A stretch of DNA of 64,000 nucleotides from Tolypothrix tenuis PCC 7101 (lineage in GTDB: Bacteria > Cyanobacteriota > Cyanobacteriia > Cyanobacteriales > Nostocaceae): the NCBI RefSeq assembly GCF_002368295.1, contig NZ_AP018248.1:4806500-4870499 (forward strand), in the 5' to 3' direction. Positions 8,573 to 18,950 of the stretch are shown piece after piece; positions within the stretch are counted from its first letter, which is position 1; each line of letters begins with the position of its first letter. The translations under genes were made by a program, and so were the position numbers. The notes under the pieces are model-generated. The model worked only from the letters and a program-made list of their open reading frames with translations. It made no database searches and was not told the origin of the DNA.

Positions 8573-10411
8573 ATGCTGCCAACTTTACCGCAGAATGATC
8601 CCAATCCTAGTGTGCGTCAAGCACAATTGGCTCGCAGCCGATATATCTACAAATTTACTCATAAGTACCAAGGCTGTCCCGGAAATTCACCTTTACCTAA
8701 TGGGATTGCGCTGGCAGAACATGTTCCTCCTGATCAGGAGTTTACTCCAGACTATCTTTTGCGGGTTACTCAGGTTAACGCCACCTTACTGGCAAACCAC
8801 GCAGCCATCGACCTGGAGTATCTCACAGGAGGAAACGCAGGTAGCAGCTTTTCGCTGTCTGATTGGTTAGGATTAACTCGGGCTGTAGGCAATAAACACT
8901 TACTTTTTTCCACACCGCTCAAGGTGACTTCCAGGATAGATAGTTCTTTTCCGATTAATTTGGATGCCTACGATGCAATGTTTGCGTTGATCCAGAAACC
9001 TGAGATTGTTTACAAGTTAAAGCAAGGCAGGGATGTTTGCGATCGCGCTTTTGCCTGGCAAAGGCTGGCTGGTGCTAATCCGATGGTTTTGCAAGGTATT
9101 ACTCATTTACCACCGACGTTTCAGCTTACTAACCAGCAATATCAAGCTGCTATTAGAGATGAGAACGACACCCTTGAAGCTGCTGGTAAGGAAGGGAGGC
9201 TTTACGTTGCTGACTACTCGCTGCTTAGTGGGCTTCCTCACGGTACTTGGAGTGATGGCGTTCTTGGTGTGCCTCGTAATAAGTATATCTTTGACCCAAT
9301 CGCTCTATTTGCTTGGAAAAAAGAAACTCCACTGGAATTAGGAGGGTTATTACCCGTAGCAATTCAATGCCAACAAACTCAAGATTCTATTTCGTGGTGT
9401 CGTTCGGTTGCACCAATCTTTACTCCTAATGATGGAATCTTCTGGGAAATGGCTAAAGCTATTGTCCAATCCGCTGATGGTAACATTCAGGAAATGGTCT
9501 ACCATTTAGGGCACACGCACTTTGTAATGGAAGCCGTAATTGTTGCCGCAGAGCGCAATCTAGCTGCTGTTCATCCAATTCATGTACTGCTTAAGCCCCA
9601 TTTTGAATTTACGCTATCACTAAATGACTATGCATACAAGCACCTAATTGCACCAGGTGGTGCAGTTGATTCGGTGATGGGTTCAACACTTGAAGGCAGC
9701 TTAACTCTTATGCTTCGGGGTATGAAAAACTATGCTTTTAATCAAGCTCTACCTCCCCTAGATTTCAAAAATCGTGGCGTTGATAATTTAGATGGGTTAC
9801 CTGAGTATCCTTATCGCGATGATGGTTTATTAGTTTGGACGGCAATTCGTAAGTTTGTATCCAAATATCTCCGGCTCTACTATACCAATGATATTGATGT
9901 CAAAACCGATACCGAACTCCAAAACTGGGTCAAAAGTATTGGCAATAGTCAAGAAGGAAATATTCAAGGAGTGGAGGAAATCCAAACCTTAGAAAAGCTG
10001 ATTGATATGGTAGCCTTAATCATTTTTACCGCTTCAGCACAGCATGGGTCACTCAACTACGCACAATTCCCAATGATGGGTTATGTACCGAATGTGTCTG
10101 GAGCAATTTACGCAGAAGCTCCCACAAATACAACTCCTCAGAATCAAGACAATTATTTAATGTTGTTGGCTCCCGTACAACAAGCCCTGATACAGTTCAC
10201 AACTCTATATCAATTGTCGAACGTACGCTACGGTAAATTAGGTCATTATCCCTGCTTATATTTTCAAGATTCGCGAGTACTTCCTTTAGTCAAGGAATTC
10301 CAGCAGAACTTAGCTGTTGTTGAGTCAGAAATTCTTGATCGCGACCAAACTCGTTTTATGTCATATCCTTTTCTGCTTCCCTCTCAAATTGGGAACAGCA
10401 TCTTTATTTGA
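8573..10411 (+). CDS. Lipoxygenase (plant-type iron dioxygenase), copy 1
   Basis: Lipoxygenases add O2 to polyunsaturated fatty acids to give hydroperoxides (oxylipin precursors). The iron ligands can be placed: H311 and H316 in HLGHTHFVMEA, H491 and N495 in AQHGSLNYAQF, and the C-terminal Ile of GNSIFI. Family motifs AVHPIHVLLKPHFEFT and GYVPNVSGA are intact. The 612 residues correspond to the catalytic domain without a clear N-terminal PLAT domain, as in several cyanobacterial enzymes. It starts at ATG 8573 with a weak ribosome site. The next lipoxygenase begins within 70 bp, so the two probably share a transcript. Substrate regiospecificity cannot be read from sequence by eye. Confidence 0.92.
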   Translation: MLPTLPQNDPNPSVRQAQLARSRYIYKFTHKYQGCPGNSPLPNGIALAEHVPPDQEFTPDYLLRVTQVNATLLANHAAIDLEYLTGGNAGSSFSLSDWLGLTRAVGNKHLLFSTPLKVTSRIDSSFPINLDAYDAMFALIQKPEIVYKLKQGRDVCDRAFAWQRLAGANPMVLQGITHLPPTFQLTNQQYQAAIRDENDTLEAAGKEGRLYVADYSLLSGLPHGTWSDGVLGVPRNKYIFDPIALFAWKKETPLELGGLLPVAIQCQQTQDSISWCRSVAPIFTPNDGIFWEMAKAIVQSADGNIQEMVYHLGHTHFVMEAVIVAAERNLAAVHPIHVLLKPHFEFTLSLNDYAYKHLIAPGGAVDSVMGSTLEGSLTLMLRGMKNYAFNQALPPLDFKNRGVDNLDGLPEYPYRDDGLLVWTAIRKFVSKYLRLYYTNDIDVKTDTELQNWVKSIGNSQEGNIQGVEEIQTLEKLIDMVALIIFTASAQHGSLNYAQFPMMGYVPNVSGAIYAEAPTNTTPQNQDNYLMLLAPVQQALIQFTTLYQLSNVRYGKLGHYPCLYFQDSRVLPLVKEFQQNLAVVESEILDRDQTRFMSYPFLLPSQIGNSIFI

Positions 10412-10476
10412 ATTTTATTAAGCTACAAACTCGATCAATCGATAATCTTATGGCTCAATTCCTTCATCAAACTATA

Positions 10477-12255
10477 ATGCCATGTCTTCCCCAAACTGAT
10501 CCAAAAGCTGAATCTCGTGCCCAGATGGTAGCTCGCGATCGAGAAATTTATCAACTCACTTATGACTATCACGACATTCCTTTACCAAAAGAAATACCTG
10601 CAAAAGAAAATTTTTCTCCTGAATATCAGTTATGTAAAACACTTATAGAAGCACAGTTGGTGCAAAACAATTTCCAGAGCGATTTGCAAGCGTGGGAAAC
10701 TTCGCCGAATGGAGGTTTTCTCAACTTGATTCGTGATACCAAAAGCACACTCAGACACAAGATATTGAACAAAATATGGGGTTCACCTCGTGATGTTCAA
10801 ATATTCCCCTACAATTGTCGTCCGCCTTTGAGTATCACAGACTATAAAAATATCTTGCAGTCAATTACTCCTCCCATTGCTGTGCAGTATTGGCAGGAGG
10901 ATTGGTACTTTGCTTGGCAGCGTCTTACAGGCGTAAATCCACATTTGCTGTCGTTGGTTAGTCCTAGTAACGAGAAGCTGTTTGAGCAATTTCCCATCAC
11001 GAATGAACAGTTCCAGCAAGCTATCGGCAATTCAGCAGATAACTTAGAGACAGCTAAGGCAGAAAACCGTCTGTTTGTCACTAATTTTCACCTGTTGGAT
11101 AAAATTCCTACAGGTATCAGTGATGAGTGGCGCAAGTATTTGTCAGCTCCAATCGGGCTTTTCTACTCAGATCCAACAAGGGCTAGACAACTGCTACCTA
11201 TAGGTATTCAATGCGGTCAAAAACCAAGCCGGGATAATCCAATTTTTACCCCTGCAAGCGATCGCTATGCTTGGTTAATGGCTAAGACTGCGTTTCAAGT
11301 AGCTGATAGCCATTATCAGGGCATCATTTCGCATGGTGCTTATTGTCACATTATTATGGGCGTTGTGGCTATCTGCACTTACCGGAGTCTGGCTGCAAAC
11401 CATCCGATTCGCATTCTGTTACACCCACACTTCCAATTTACCATCCCGATCGCAGTAGCGACCCGGCAGATTGTACTTTCACCAGGTGGAACGACACCAA
11501 CGTTACAGAGTGTAACCTTACAGGGAGCATTAACACTCACTCAACGGGCACTGCAAACTTTTAATTGGAATGAACAAGCCATTCCTCAATCCTTAGAACG
11601 TCATGGAATCACGCCAGAGATTTTACCAGAATATCCTTATCGGGATGACGTTCTACTATTGTGGGAAGCTATCCATTACTTTGTGAGGCGTTATGTGCAT
11701 TTATACTATACGACTGATGCAGATGTTGTGGGCGATCGCGAGGTGCAGAATTGGTTGCGTGAGTTAGGCGATCGCGATGGGGGGAATATTCATGGTATAG
11801 GTAAAAATGGCCAAGTCAAAACCATTAAGGAACTAATTACATTAGTCAGCCAAATTATTCATCGGGCAACAGCTCACCATGCTGCTGTTAACTACTCTGT
11901 TTTTCCAGCTATGGGTTTTGCACCAAATATGCCTGGAGCATCTTTTGCACCATTTCCGAGCTCAGAAGACAACCAAATCCAGTACTCTTTAAATGACCTC
12001 CTGCAAATGCTGCCAACTCGAAAGCTAGCCATTGGTCAACTTGAGGATGTCTTTGTTGTCTCCAATGTGATCATGAATCATATTGGTAAATATGGATGCA
12101 ATTATTTTTCAGATCGACGTGTTCGGCCCCTTGTAGAAGACTTTCAAAGTGAGCTAGATCAAATAGAGTTCAAAATTAACACCCAAAACAAAACTCGTTG
12201 TCTACCTTACGAAATTTTGTTACCGAGTCGAATTCCTGCTAGTATCCACATTTAA
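10477..12255 (+). CDS. Lipoxygenase, copy 2 (tandem paralog)
   Basis: The start is chosen at ATG 10477 (MPCLPQTDPKAE) because it aligns with MLPTLPQNDP of the first copy; ATG 10450 or TTG 10408, overlapping the previous stop, are alternatives. Iron ligands are conserved: the two His of SHGAYCHIIMG, His and Asn of AHHAAVNYSVF, and the C-terminal Ile of PASIHI. The HPIRILLHPHFQFT motif is present. It differs widely from copy 1 in the N-terminal half and in the helix after the first two His (IIMGVVAICTYRSLAA), so substrate preference may differ. It is an old rather than recent duplication, since DNA similarity is low by eye. Confidence 0.92.
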   Translation: MPCLPQTDPKAESRAQMVARDREIYQLTYDYHDIPLPKEIPAKENFSPEYQLCKTLIEAQLVQNNFQSDLQAWETSPNGGFLNLIRDTKSTLRHKILNKIWGSPRDVQIFPYNCRPPLSITDYKNILQSITPPIAVQYWQEDWYFAWQRLTGVNPHLLSLVSPSNEKLFEQFPITNEQFQQAIGNSADNLETAKAENRLFVTNFHLLDKIPTGISDEWRKYLSAPIGLFYSDPTRARQLLPIGIQCGQKPSRDNPIFTPASDRYAWLMAKTAFQVADSHYQGIISHGAYCHIIMGVVAICTYRSLAANHPIRILLHPHFQFTIPIAVATRQIVLSPGGTTPTLQSVTLQGALTLTQRALQTFNWNEQAIPQSLERHGITPEILPEYPYRDDVLLLWEAIHYFVRRYVHLYYTTDADVVGDREVQNWLRELGDRDGGNIHGIGKNGQVKTIKELITLVSQIIHRATAHHAAVNYSVFPAMGFAPNMPGASFAPFPSSEDNQIQYSLNDLLQMLPTRKLAIGQLEDVFVVSNVIMNHIGKYGCNYFSDRRVRPLVEDFQSELDQIEFKINTQNKTRCLPYEILLPSRIPASIHI

Positions 12256-12270
12256 CTAAAGCGCCCCTTC

Positions 12271-12296
12271 CTGCTATATTCTTGCGGGTATAGCAG
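12271..12296 (+). promoter_or_regulatory. Stem-loop between lipoxygenase and kinase genes
   Basis: CTGCTATA (12271-12278) pairs with TATAGCAG (12289-12296), an 8-bp stem with a 10-nt loop. It has no U-tract, so it is more likely an mRNA-processing or stability element than a strong terminator. It lies in the 71-bp gap. Confidence 0.35.
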
Positions 12297-12326
12297 TGAG
12301 TAGTTCACTAAAAGTGTAAGTGGTGT

Positions 12327-15300
12327 ATGACAATTGCGGATTTTTCGTTAATAGAGAAATTACACGAAGGTAGTCAGTCTATTGTTTACCGTGCTTATAA
12401 TCATAGGGATTCTATTCCTGTAATTATTAAAGTACTGAGAACTTTTGACTCGAACTTAAAAGCGATCTCTTGGCAACGAGAAGCACTGATCGCCCGCTTT
12501 AGTCAAGAATATGAAATTACTCAGCTGGTGGAAGGAGACGGCATAGTCAAATGTCTTGGGATAAAGTGTAGTAGCAACGATGCTTTTATGGTGCTGGAAG
12601 ACTTTGGCGGCATCTCCCTTGACCGGATATTACCTGACTCTGGTCTACCACTGATTGAGTCTGTTGAGCTAGCTATTCAAGTTGTGAACATCTTGGGACG
12701 AGTTCACGGAATGCGGGTTATTCATAAAGATATTAATCCCAGCAACCTAGTTTACAATCGTGCAACCCAATTGGTTAAGCTCATTGACTTTGGTATTGCT
12801 AGCCGATTTGGTCAGGTCAATCTTGCGGACACTAGCGCACGCAAACTTGAAGGCACCTTGGCTTATCTTTCCCCAGAGCAGACAGGGCGCACAAATCATC
12901 CCATAGACTATCGTTCCGATTTCTACTCGCTGGGTGTAACATTATATGAAATATTGACTGGGCGCACTCCTTTCATAGGGTATGAGCCACTGGAAATCAT
13001 CCATGCACACTTAGCCCAAGCTCCTCTGCCATTACACCAGGTAAGACCTGATGTTCCAGAAGCCCTTTCTGGTATCGTTCTCAAACTTTTATCAAAAATA
13101 CCTGAGGAACGCTATCAGAGTTCTCATGGGCTGAAGCAAGATTTGCAAAGATGTCTAGAGTTGTTGAAAGCTACGGGATCTGTCGCAACTTTTCAACCGG
13201 GTCTAGGGGACTTTTCAGAAAGTCTGCATTTTTCGCAAAAACTCTACGGTCGCGAAACTGAAATCACAACCCTAATCGCCAGCTTCGAGCGAGTGCGCCT
13301 GGCGGGTCGTAGTGAATCATTTCTGGTAGCAGGTTACTCGGGTATTGGCAAAACAGCGTTGGTCAACGAGCTGCGTCAACATGTTTTGCTGCAAGGTGGT
13401 TGCTTTATCTCAGGAAAATTTGACCAGTTTCGCCGAAATATTCCTTACTCAGCTTTGACTGAGGCAATTGGGCAACGCTTACGGCAGATTCTGAATCAAC
13501 CTGAACAGATTCTCGCTCAGTGGAAAACAGCCCTGGGTGAGGTTGTTGGTGATTATGGGCAATTGCTCAACGATATGATTCCTGAGTTAGCGTTGATTAT
13601 CAAACCTCAGCCGCCATTAGCAGCTCTACCACCTAGTGAGTTTGAGACACGCTTTAGTTCACTAATGCGACGACTTGTGCGATCGCTCGCTTCAGCAGAC
13701 TCTCCCCTCGTAATTTTTCTAGATGACTTGCAGTGGGCTGACTTACCCTCGATCGCTTTGCTGAAGCTGTTGCAAAGCGATCCACAATCTTCCTATATCT
13801 TACTGCTGGGAACTTACCGCAGTAATGAGGTTGATATTTCACATCCTCTGCGGTTAATGCTGGATGAAATGTATCAGCGTGGGGAAGCACCAACAATTTT
13901 AAATCTCACTCCTCTCCAGTTACAAGATACCCGTAGTTTTCTGAGTGAATGTCTTCGACGCAAACCAGAAGAAGTCTCAAACTTGGCAACTCTATGCCAG
14001 GAAAAAACACAAGGCAATCCTTTCTTTCTCAGACAGTTCATTGAGTCTCTATGTGAAACTAGGCTACTACAACTTAATCTGGATACAGGTGAATGGTTCT
14101 GGTTGATTGATGAGATCCGAAATCGGAACCTAACGGACGATGTGGCTAAATTCATCGCCCAGCGACTAGAAACATTGAAATTGAAAACGCGGGAACTGCT
14201 TTCTCTGTCGGCTTTTTTGGGCAGTCGTTTTGATCTGTTACCCTTGACAACATTGAGTGAACTTTCTGCCGTAGAAGTTGAAGTATGCCTGAATGAAGCC
14301 GTAGAAAGTGGATTTATTCAGCGTATTGAGAAATCTGCGATTCCTAAAAGTACCAAGGATGACCCAATAGATTCTTTATATAACTTTACATTCTATTTTA
14401 TACATGACTACGTACAGCAGGCTGCTTACTCATTAATTCCCTGCGATGAGGCTAAATTAGTGCATTTGCGTATAGCTCGTATGCTTGTAGCACAGGTGAA
14501 ATCAGATGAATTAGACGAGCAGATTTTTGATCTAGTTAACCATTATCGCCAAGCTTTGGAGCTAGTTAAAGATACCAACGAGCGCTTTGCGATCGCACGC
14601 TATGCTCTAGCGGCTGGAATCCGCGCCAAACAGTCCGCAGCATTTCAATTGTCCTTGAACTTTATGGACACAGGAATCAAATTACTCGAGGAGAATGCTT
14701 GGGAAACTGATTATGAATTTACCTTAAGTTTATATCGGGAAGCTGCAGAAGCAGCATACTTAGCTACTAACTTTGAGCGGATGGAAGCGTTAATTTCTGT
14801 TGTCTTGGCCAATGCTCGCACGCTCTTGGATCAAGTACTTGTCCACGAGATGAAGATTAATGCTCTCATGGCGATGAAGCAACTTACCGAGGCCATAGAC
14901 TATGCTATTAACATTCTGTCGCTATTAAAGGTACACCTGCCTAGAAATCCTCACAAATTGCATGTATTGTGGGGACTGTTGTCCGCAAAAGCAGTGTTAT
15001 GGGGCAGAAAAATTGATGATTTAGTGGCTTTGCCAATTGCCACTGATGTTACAATTTTGGCTACTGCACGTATTCTCATCAGTATTCTTTCTGCTGCGTA
15101 TTATGCCAAACCCGATCTTATACCCTTACTAATTTTTAATTTAATTAGTATCACAATCAAGTATGGCATTGGTTCAGAGTCTTCCTATGCCTTTACAGTA
15201 TGGGGATTATTATTGTGTTCTATTGGAGACATTAACAGTGGGTACTCGTTTGGTAAGATGGCTTTGCGTCTCAACAACCGAGTTCAGGTGCGGCGACTCC

Positions 15301-18300
15301 AAGACCGTTCTATACATGTTTTCAACTATCACATTCGTTTTTGGAAAGAACACTATCGATTTTGTCAGCAAGATTTGCTACAAATTTACAACCTCATACT
15401 CGATGGAGGCGACCTAGAATTTGCATCTTATGCAGCACATGCACACTGTGCTATTTCTTACTATTTAGGAGATGAATTACAACAGCTTGCAACCAAGATG
15501 ACTGACTTTAGCAAAGTTATTCGCCGTCTTGGTCATGAGCCATCTTTGCACACCCACGAGATTCATAGGCAATTAGTACTGAATTTAGCAGGTTTATCCC
15601 AGAATCCTGACCAAATGTGTGGTGATGCATTTAATGAGAATACAATGATTCCACGTTTGCTTGCCGAGAATGATGTCTCTAACCTGTTTGTTTTTTACTC
15701 TAAAAAGCTGATCTTAAATACACTTCTTGGTAATTATGCAGAAGCTGCTCAGGCAGCAGTAGAGAACAAAAAGTATCTTGAAGGTGCTAAATCTACCATT
15801 TACTTACCCTGTTACTATCTATTCGATGCCTTAGCTCATACTGCTCTCTACGATATAAAACCAGTAAATGAGCAAAAGTACATTTGCAAACGAGTTAAAC
15901 GCGATCGCAAAAAACTGAAAGTGTGGGCTGAGTTAGCTCCCATGAATCATCATCATCACCTTGCATTGCTAGACGCAGAAATTGCCCGAATAGAGGGGCG
16001 CGAACTGGCTGCTATGCAATTTTATGAAATTGCTATTACCGCAGCTCGCCAGCAGGGTTATATTAATGATGAAGCTTTGGCAAATGAACTGACCGCCCGA
16101 TATTATCTTTCAAGGGGTAATGAGCGGATAGCTGGCGTATATTTGATGGATGCGCGAAAAAGCTATGAATCTTGGGGTGCGAAAGCTAAGGTTGATCGCC
16201 TCAATGCTACCTATCCCGAATTACTGGAAGAAGCAGCGACAACTGCGATCGCTGCTTTTGAACGCACAAAGCAGATTGATCATGATACCAAAACAGATTT
16301 AACCAGTATATCAAGACTTTTTCAAAAGACATTTAGAGTAGAGGAAAGCCAACTGGATGCGGTTACCCTAATCAAATCTTTGCAAGCGATATCTGAGGAA
16401 ATTTTACTACCAAAGCTCATACAAAAGCTCATGCAGATTGTCATTGAAGCAGGTGGAGCTGATCGATCTGTGATTATATTGGTTGAGGGAGAAAAACTGA
16501 TCGTTCAAGATGAGTGTCAAATCAGTAAGGCTACTTCTGCACAAAAAATGCCGATTTTTATAGAAGAGTATACTGACTGTCCAAAGACTATCATTCAATA
16601 TGTGGCTCGTACTCAGAGCTATGTTCTTCTTAATGAAGCAAACCAAGAGGAGTACTTTACCCAAGATCCCTACATTATTTCTGCACAACCTAAATCAGTT
16701 CTTTGTATACCTTTGATCAATCAAAGTCAGCTGATTGGCATCTTATATTTGGAAAATAACCTCACAACCCAAGCTTTCACTTCTACTCGCTTAGAAGTAC
16801 TAAAACTTCTGTCCTCTCAAGCGGCTATTTCTCTTCAAAATGCTCAACTGTATGTGGCGTTAGGTGAAAGTGAAAAAAAGCTAGCTCAATTTTTAGAAGC
16901 TGTGCCAGTTGGTATTGCTGTACTTGATGCTAATGGCAAACCTTACTACGTTAATCAGACGGCACAAGAGTTACTGGGTAAAGGGGTAATAGCAGAAGCA
17001 ACATCCGAACAATTGGCCGATATTTATCAACTCTATCAAGCAGGAACTCAACAAATTTATCCTGCCGAAAACTTACCTATTGTACGAGCATTAAAGGGTG
17101 AACGGATCGCAGGTGAAGATTTAGAAATCCACCAAGTAGATAAAATTATTCCTATAGAAGCTTCTGGCACTCCCATCTTTGATGAAAAGGGCAAGATTGC
17201 CTATGCCATAGCCGCTTTTCAAGATATTACACAACGCAAACGGGCAGAAGCAGAGCGTATTCAGTTTATTCAAGAACTTGCCCATAAAAATACAGCTTTG
17301 GAACAAGCAACAGCCCAACTAGCTGAGTCTAACCGCAACTTAGAAACAAAAGTTCAAGAACGAACCAAAGAGTTAAGCCAAACTTTAGAAATCCTCAAAG
17401 CTACACAAGCTGAATTAGTGATTGAGAACGCTTTATTAAGAAGTGCAGAACAAACTCTCACTTATGAATATCAGGTAGGAGGAAGTTTGCCCATAGATGC
17501 ACCTACTTATGTGGTACGTCAGGCAGATAGACATCTTTACAAGGCTTTGAAACAGGGAGAATTTTGTTACATTTTCAATGCTCGACAGATGGGTAAGTCT
17601 AGCTTGCGAGTGCAAATTATGAAAAGGCTACAAGCCGAGGGCTTTGCCTGTGCTGCTATCGATATTTCAGAAATTGGTAATCGCCAGCTGACTATGGAAC
17701 AGTGGTATGCAGGTTTTATTTATATATTAGCCAGTAGTTTAAATCTTCTCGATAAAGTTAATATTCGTACTTGGTGGCGCGAGCATGAATTTCTATCTCC
17801 AGTACAACGTTTTAACAACTTTATAGAGGAAATAGTAATAGAAAACATCTTGCAAAAGAATATTGTGATTTTTGTTGATGAGATTGATAGTGTTAGCAAT
17901 CTCAATTTTGAAATAGATGACTTTTTCGTACTCCTCAGAAGTTTCTATAATAAACGTTCTAATATTTCCAAATATAGTCGTCTCACTTTTGTATTGCTTG
18001 GGGTAGCAACTCCTTCTCAATTAATTCAAGATAAAAAACGAACGCCTTTTAATATTGGTCAAGCTATCCAACTTAATGGTTTTCAATTGCATGAAGCCCA
18101 ACCCTTATTACAAGGATTAGCAGAAAGAGTAGATAATGCTCAAAATGTCCTGAAGGAAGTTTTAAACTGGACTAGTGGACAACCTTTCCTAACCCAAAAA
18201 CTTTGTCAACTAATTCGTAATTCATCAGCAAAGATTCCCAAGGATAATGAAGCTGATTGGATAGAGAATTTAGTGCAAACACAGGTGATTGAGAATTGGG

Positions 18301-18590
18301 AAGCTCAAGACGAACCTGAGCATTTAAAAACTATACGCGATCGCCTCCTCAATATGGAATCCCGTTTTGTGGAAATATTAAAGCTATATCAAGCAATTTG
18401 GCATCAAGGTGAGATAGTTGCGGTTGATAGCCCCGAAGAAAAGGAACTACTGTTATCAGGTTTAATAGTTAAGCAGCAGGGTAAATTAAGAGTCCATAAC
18501 CGGATTTACCAATTAGTCTTTAATGCTAATTGGATTGAGCAGATGCTTTGCAAACATCATGGGTCGATTAACTTGTGCGATCGCAGATAA
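12327..18590 (+). CDS. Ser/Thr kinase - AAA_16 ATPase - GAF - PAS - AAA_35 fusion signalling protein
   Basis: Domains in order: a Ser/Thr kinase at ~1-275 (HKDINPSN catalytic loop near 132, DFGIA near 153); an AAA_16 ATPase with Walker A GYSGIGKT near 335 and Walker B VIFLDDLQWAD; a long helical (TPR-like) region to ~1310; GAF ~1340-1510 ending SSQAAISLQNAQLYVAL; PAS ~1515-1635; a coiled coil with VQERTKELSQTLEILKATQ. Relatives with this order normally end in HisKA plus HATPase. Here the coiled coil instead leads into an AAA_35 domain (Walker A FNARQMGKSS near 1750, Walker B IVIFVDEIDS near 1846) with its usual tail LLLSGLIVKQQGKLRV. The Asn of the kinase loop and the DFG motif are intact, so kinase activity is plausible. 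It directly follows the lipoxygenases. Confidence 0.88.
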   Translation: MTIADFSLIEKLHEGSQSIVYRAYNHRDSIPVIIKVLRTFDSNLKAISWQREALIARFSQEYEITQLVEGDGIVKCLGIKCSSNDAFMVLEDFGGISLDRILPDSGLPLIESVELAIQVVNILGRVHGMRVIHKDINPSNLVYNRATQLVKLIDFGIASRFGQVNLADTSARKLEGTLAYLSPEQTGRTNHPIDYRSDFYSLGVTLYEILTGRTPFIGYEPLEIIHAHLAQAPLPLHQVRPDVPEALSGIVLKLLSKIPEERYQSSHGLKQDLQRCLELLKATGSVATFQPGLGDFSESLHFSQKLYGRETEITTLIASFERVRLAGRSESFLVAGYSGIGKTALVNELRQHVLLQGGCFISGKFDQFRRNIPYSALTEAIGQRLRQILNQPEQILAQWKTALGEVVGDYGQLLNDMIPELALIIKPQPPLAALPPSEFETRFSSLMRRLVRSLASADSPLVIFLDDLQWADLPSIALLKLLQSDPQSSYILLLGTYRSNEVDISHPLRLMLDEMYQRGEAPTILNLTPLQLQDTRSFLSECLRRKPEEVSNLATLCQEKTQGNPFFLRQFIESLCETRLLQLNLDTGEWFWLIDEIRNRNLTDDVAKFIAQRLETLKLKTRELLSLSAFLGSRFDLLPLTTLSELSAVEVEVCLNEAVESGFIQRIEKSAIPKSTKDDPIDSLYNFTFYFIHDYVQQAAYSLIPCDEAKLVHLRIARMLVAQVKSDELDEQIFDLVNHYRQALELVKDTNERFAIARYALAAGIRAKQSAAFQLSLNFMDTGIKLLEENAWETDYEFTLSLYREAAEAAYLATNFERMEALISVVLANARTLLDQVLVHEMKINALMAMKQLTEAIDYAINILSLLKVHLPRNPHKLHVLWGLLSAKAVLWGRKIDDLVALPIATDVTILATARILISILSAAYYAKPDLIPLLIFNLISITIKYGIGSESSYAFTVWGLLLCSIGDINSGYSFGKMALRLNNRVQVRRLQDRSIHVFNYHIRFWKEHYRFCQQDLLQIYNLILDGGDLEFASYAAHAHCAISYYLGDELQQLATKMTDFSKVIRRLGHEPSLHTHEIHRQLVLNLAGLSQNPDQMCGDAFNENTMIPRLLAENDVSNLFVFYSKKLILNTLLGNYAEAAQAAVENKKYLEGAKSTIYLPCYYLFDALAHTALYDIKPVNEQKYICKRVKRDRKKLKVWAELAPMNHHHHLALLDAEIARIEGRELAAMQFYEIAITAARQQGYINDEALANELTARYYLSRGNERIAGVYLMDARKSYESWGAKAKVDRLNATYPELLEEAATTAIAAFERTKQIDHDTKTDLTSISRLFQKTFRVEESQLDAVTLIKSLQAISEEILLPKLIQKLMQIVIEAGGADRSVIILVEGEKLIVQDECQISKATSAQKMPIFIEEYTDCPKTIIQYVARTQSYVLLNEANQEEYFTQDPYIISAQPKSVLCIPLINQSQLIGILYLENNLTTQAFTSTRLEVLKLLSSQAAISLQNAQLYVALGESEKKLAQFLEAVPVGIAVLDANGKPYYVNQTAQELLGKGVIAEATSEQLADIYQLYQAGTQQIYPAENLPIVRALKGERIAGEDLEIHQVDKIIPIEASGTPIFDEKGKIAYAIAAFQDITQRKRAEAERIQFIQELAHKNTALEQATAQLAESNRNLETKVQERTKELSQTLEILKATQAELVIENALLRSAEQTLTYEYQVGGSLPIDAPTYVVRQADRHLYKALKQGEFCYIFNARQMGKSSLRVQIMKRLQAEGFACAAIDISEIGNRQLTMEQWYAGFIYILASSLNLLDKVNIRTWWREHEFLSPVQRFNNFIEEIVIENILQKNIVIFVDEIDSVSNLNFEIDDFFVLLRSFYNKRSNISKYSRLTFVLLGVATPSQLIQDKKRTPFNIGQAIQLNGFQLHEAQPLLQGLAERVDNAQNVLKEVLNWTSGQPFLTQKLCQLIRNSSAKIPKDNEADWIENLVQTQVIENWEAQDEPEHLKTIRDRLLNMESRFVEILKLYQAIWHQGEIVAVDSPEEKELLLSGLIVKQQGKLRVHNRIYQLVFNANWIEQMLCKHHGSINLCDRR

Positions 18591-18950
18591 GTTCGAGGCT
18601 AGGGCGGGTTTTTAAACTATAACCTGGAATGTAAAGACGAATACCACGATGGCAAAGGTAATTACGTATTTATTGACATACTTATATGCACTATTTTAAT
18701 TCTCTCATGTTATTAGATTTTTGTCAACCTCAGTTAATCAGAAGATAAGGTATTTAGTCAGACTTTAAGGCAGATAAGCTGCGAGCATCATTTCAGTTGA
18801 AATTACTTGCAACCCTTGCTGATTATTGATTTAGCAGATAAATGCCATAAAATTCTTAAGTTCTTTTTTAAGACCCTAAACTTCGATTGTGATTTAGGGG
18901 TTAAAAAGGCAAATTGTATTCATGAAATTACCTAGAAATTGGAGTAATCA
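18591..18950 (+). promoter_or_regulatory. Leader region of the 18951 gene cluster, with hairpin
   Basis: This 360-bp gap carries no recognisable gene. A hairpin CCCTAAA (18874-18880) / TTTAGGG (18893-18899) lies ~50 bp before the start codon at 18951, and GGAG sits 8 bp before it. The gap is the likely promoter and 5' leader of the following nine-gene cluster; no confident -35/-10 pair was found. Confidence 0.45.
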
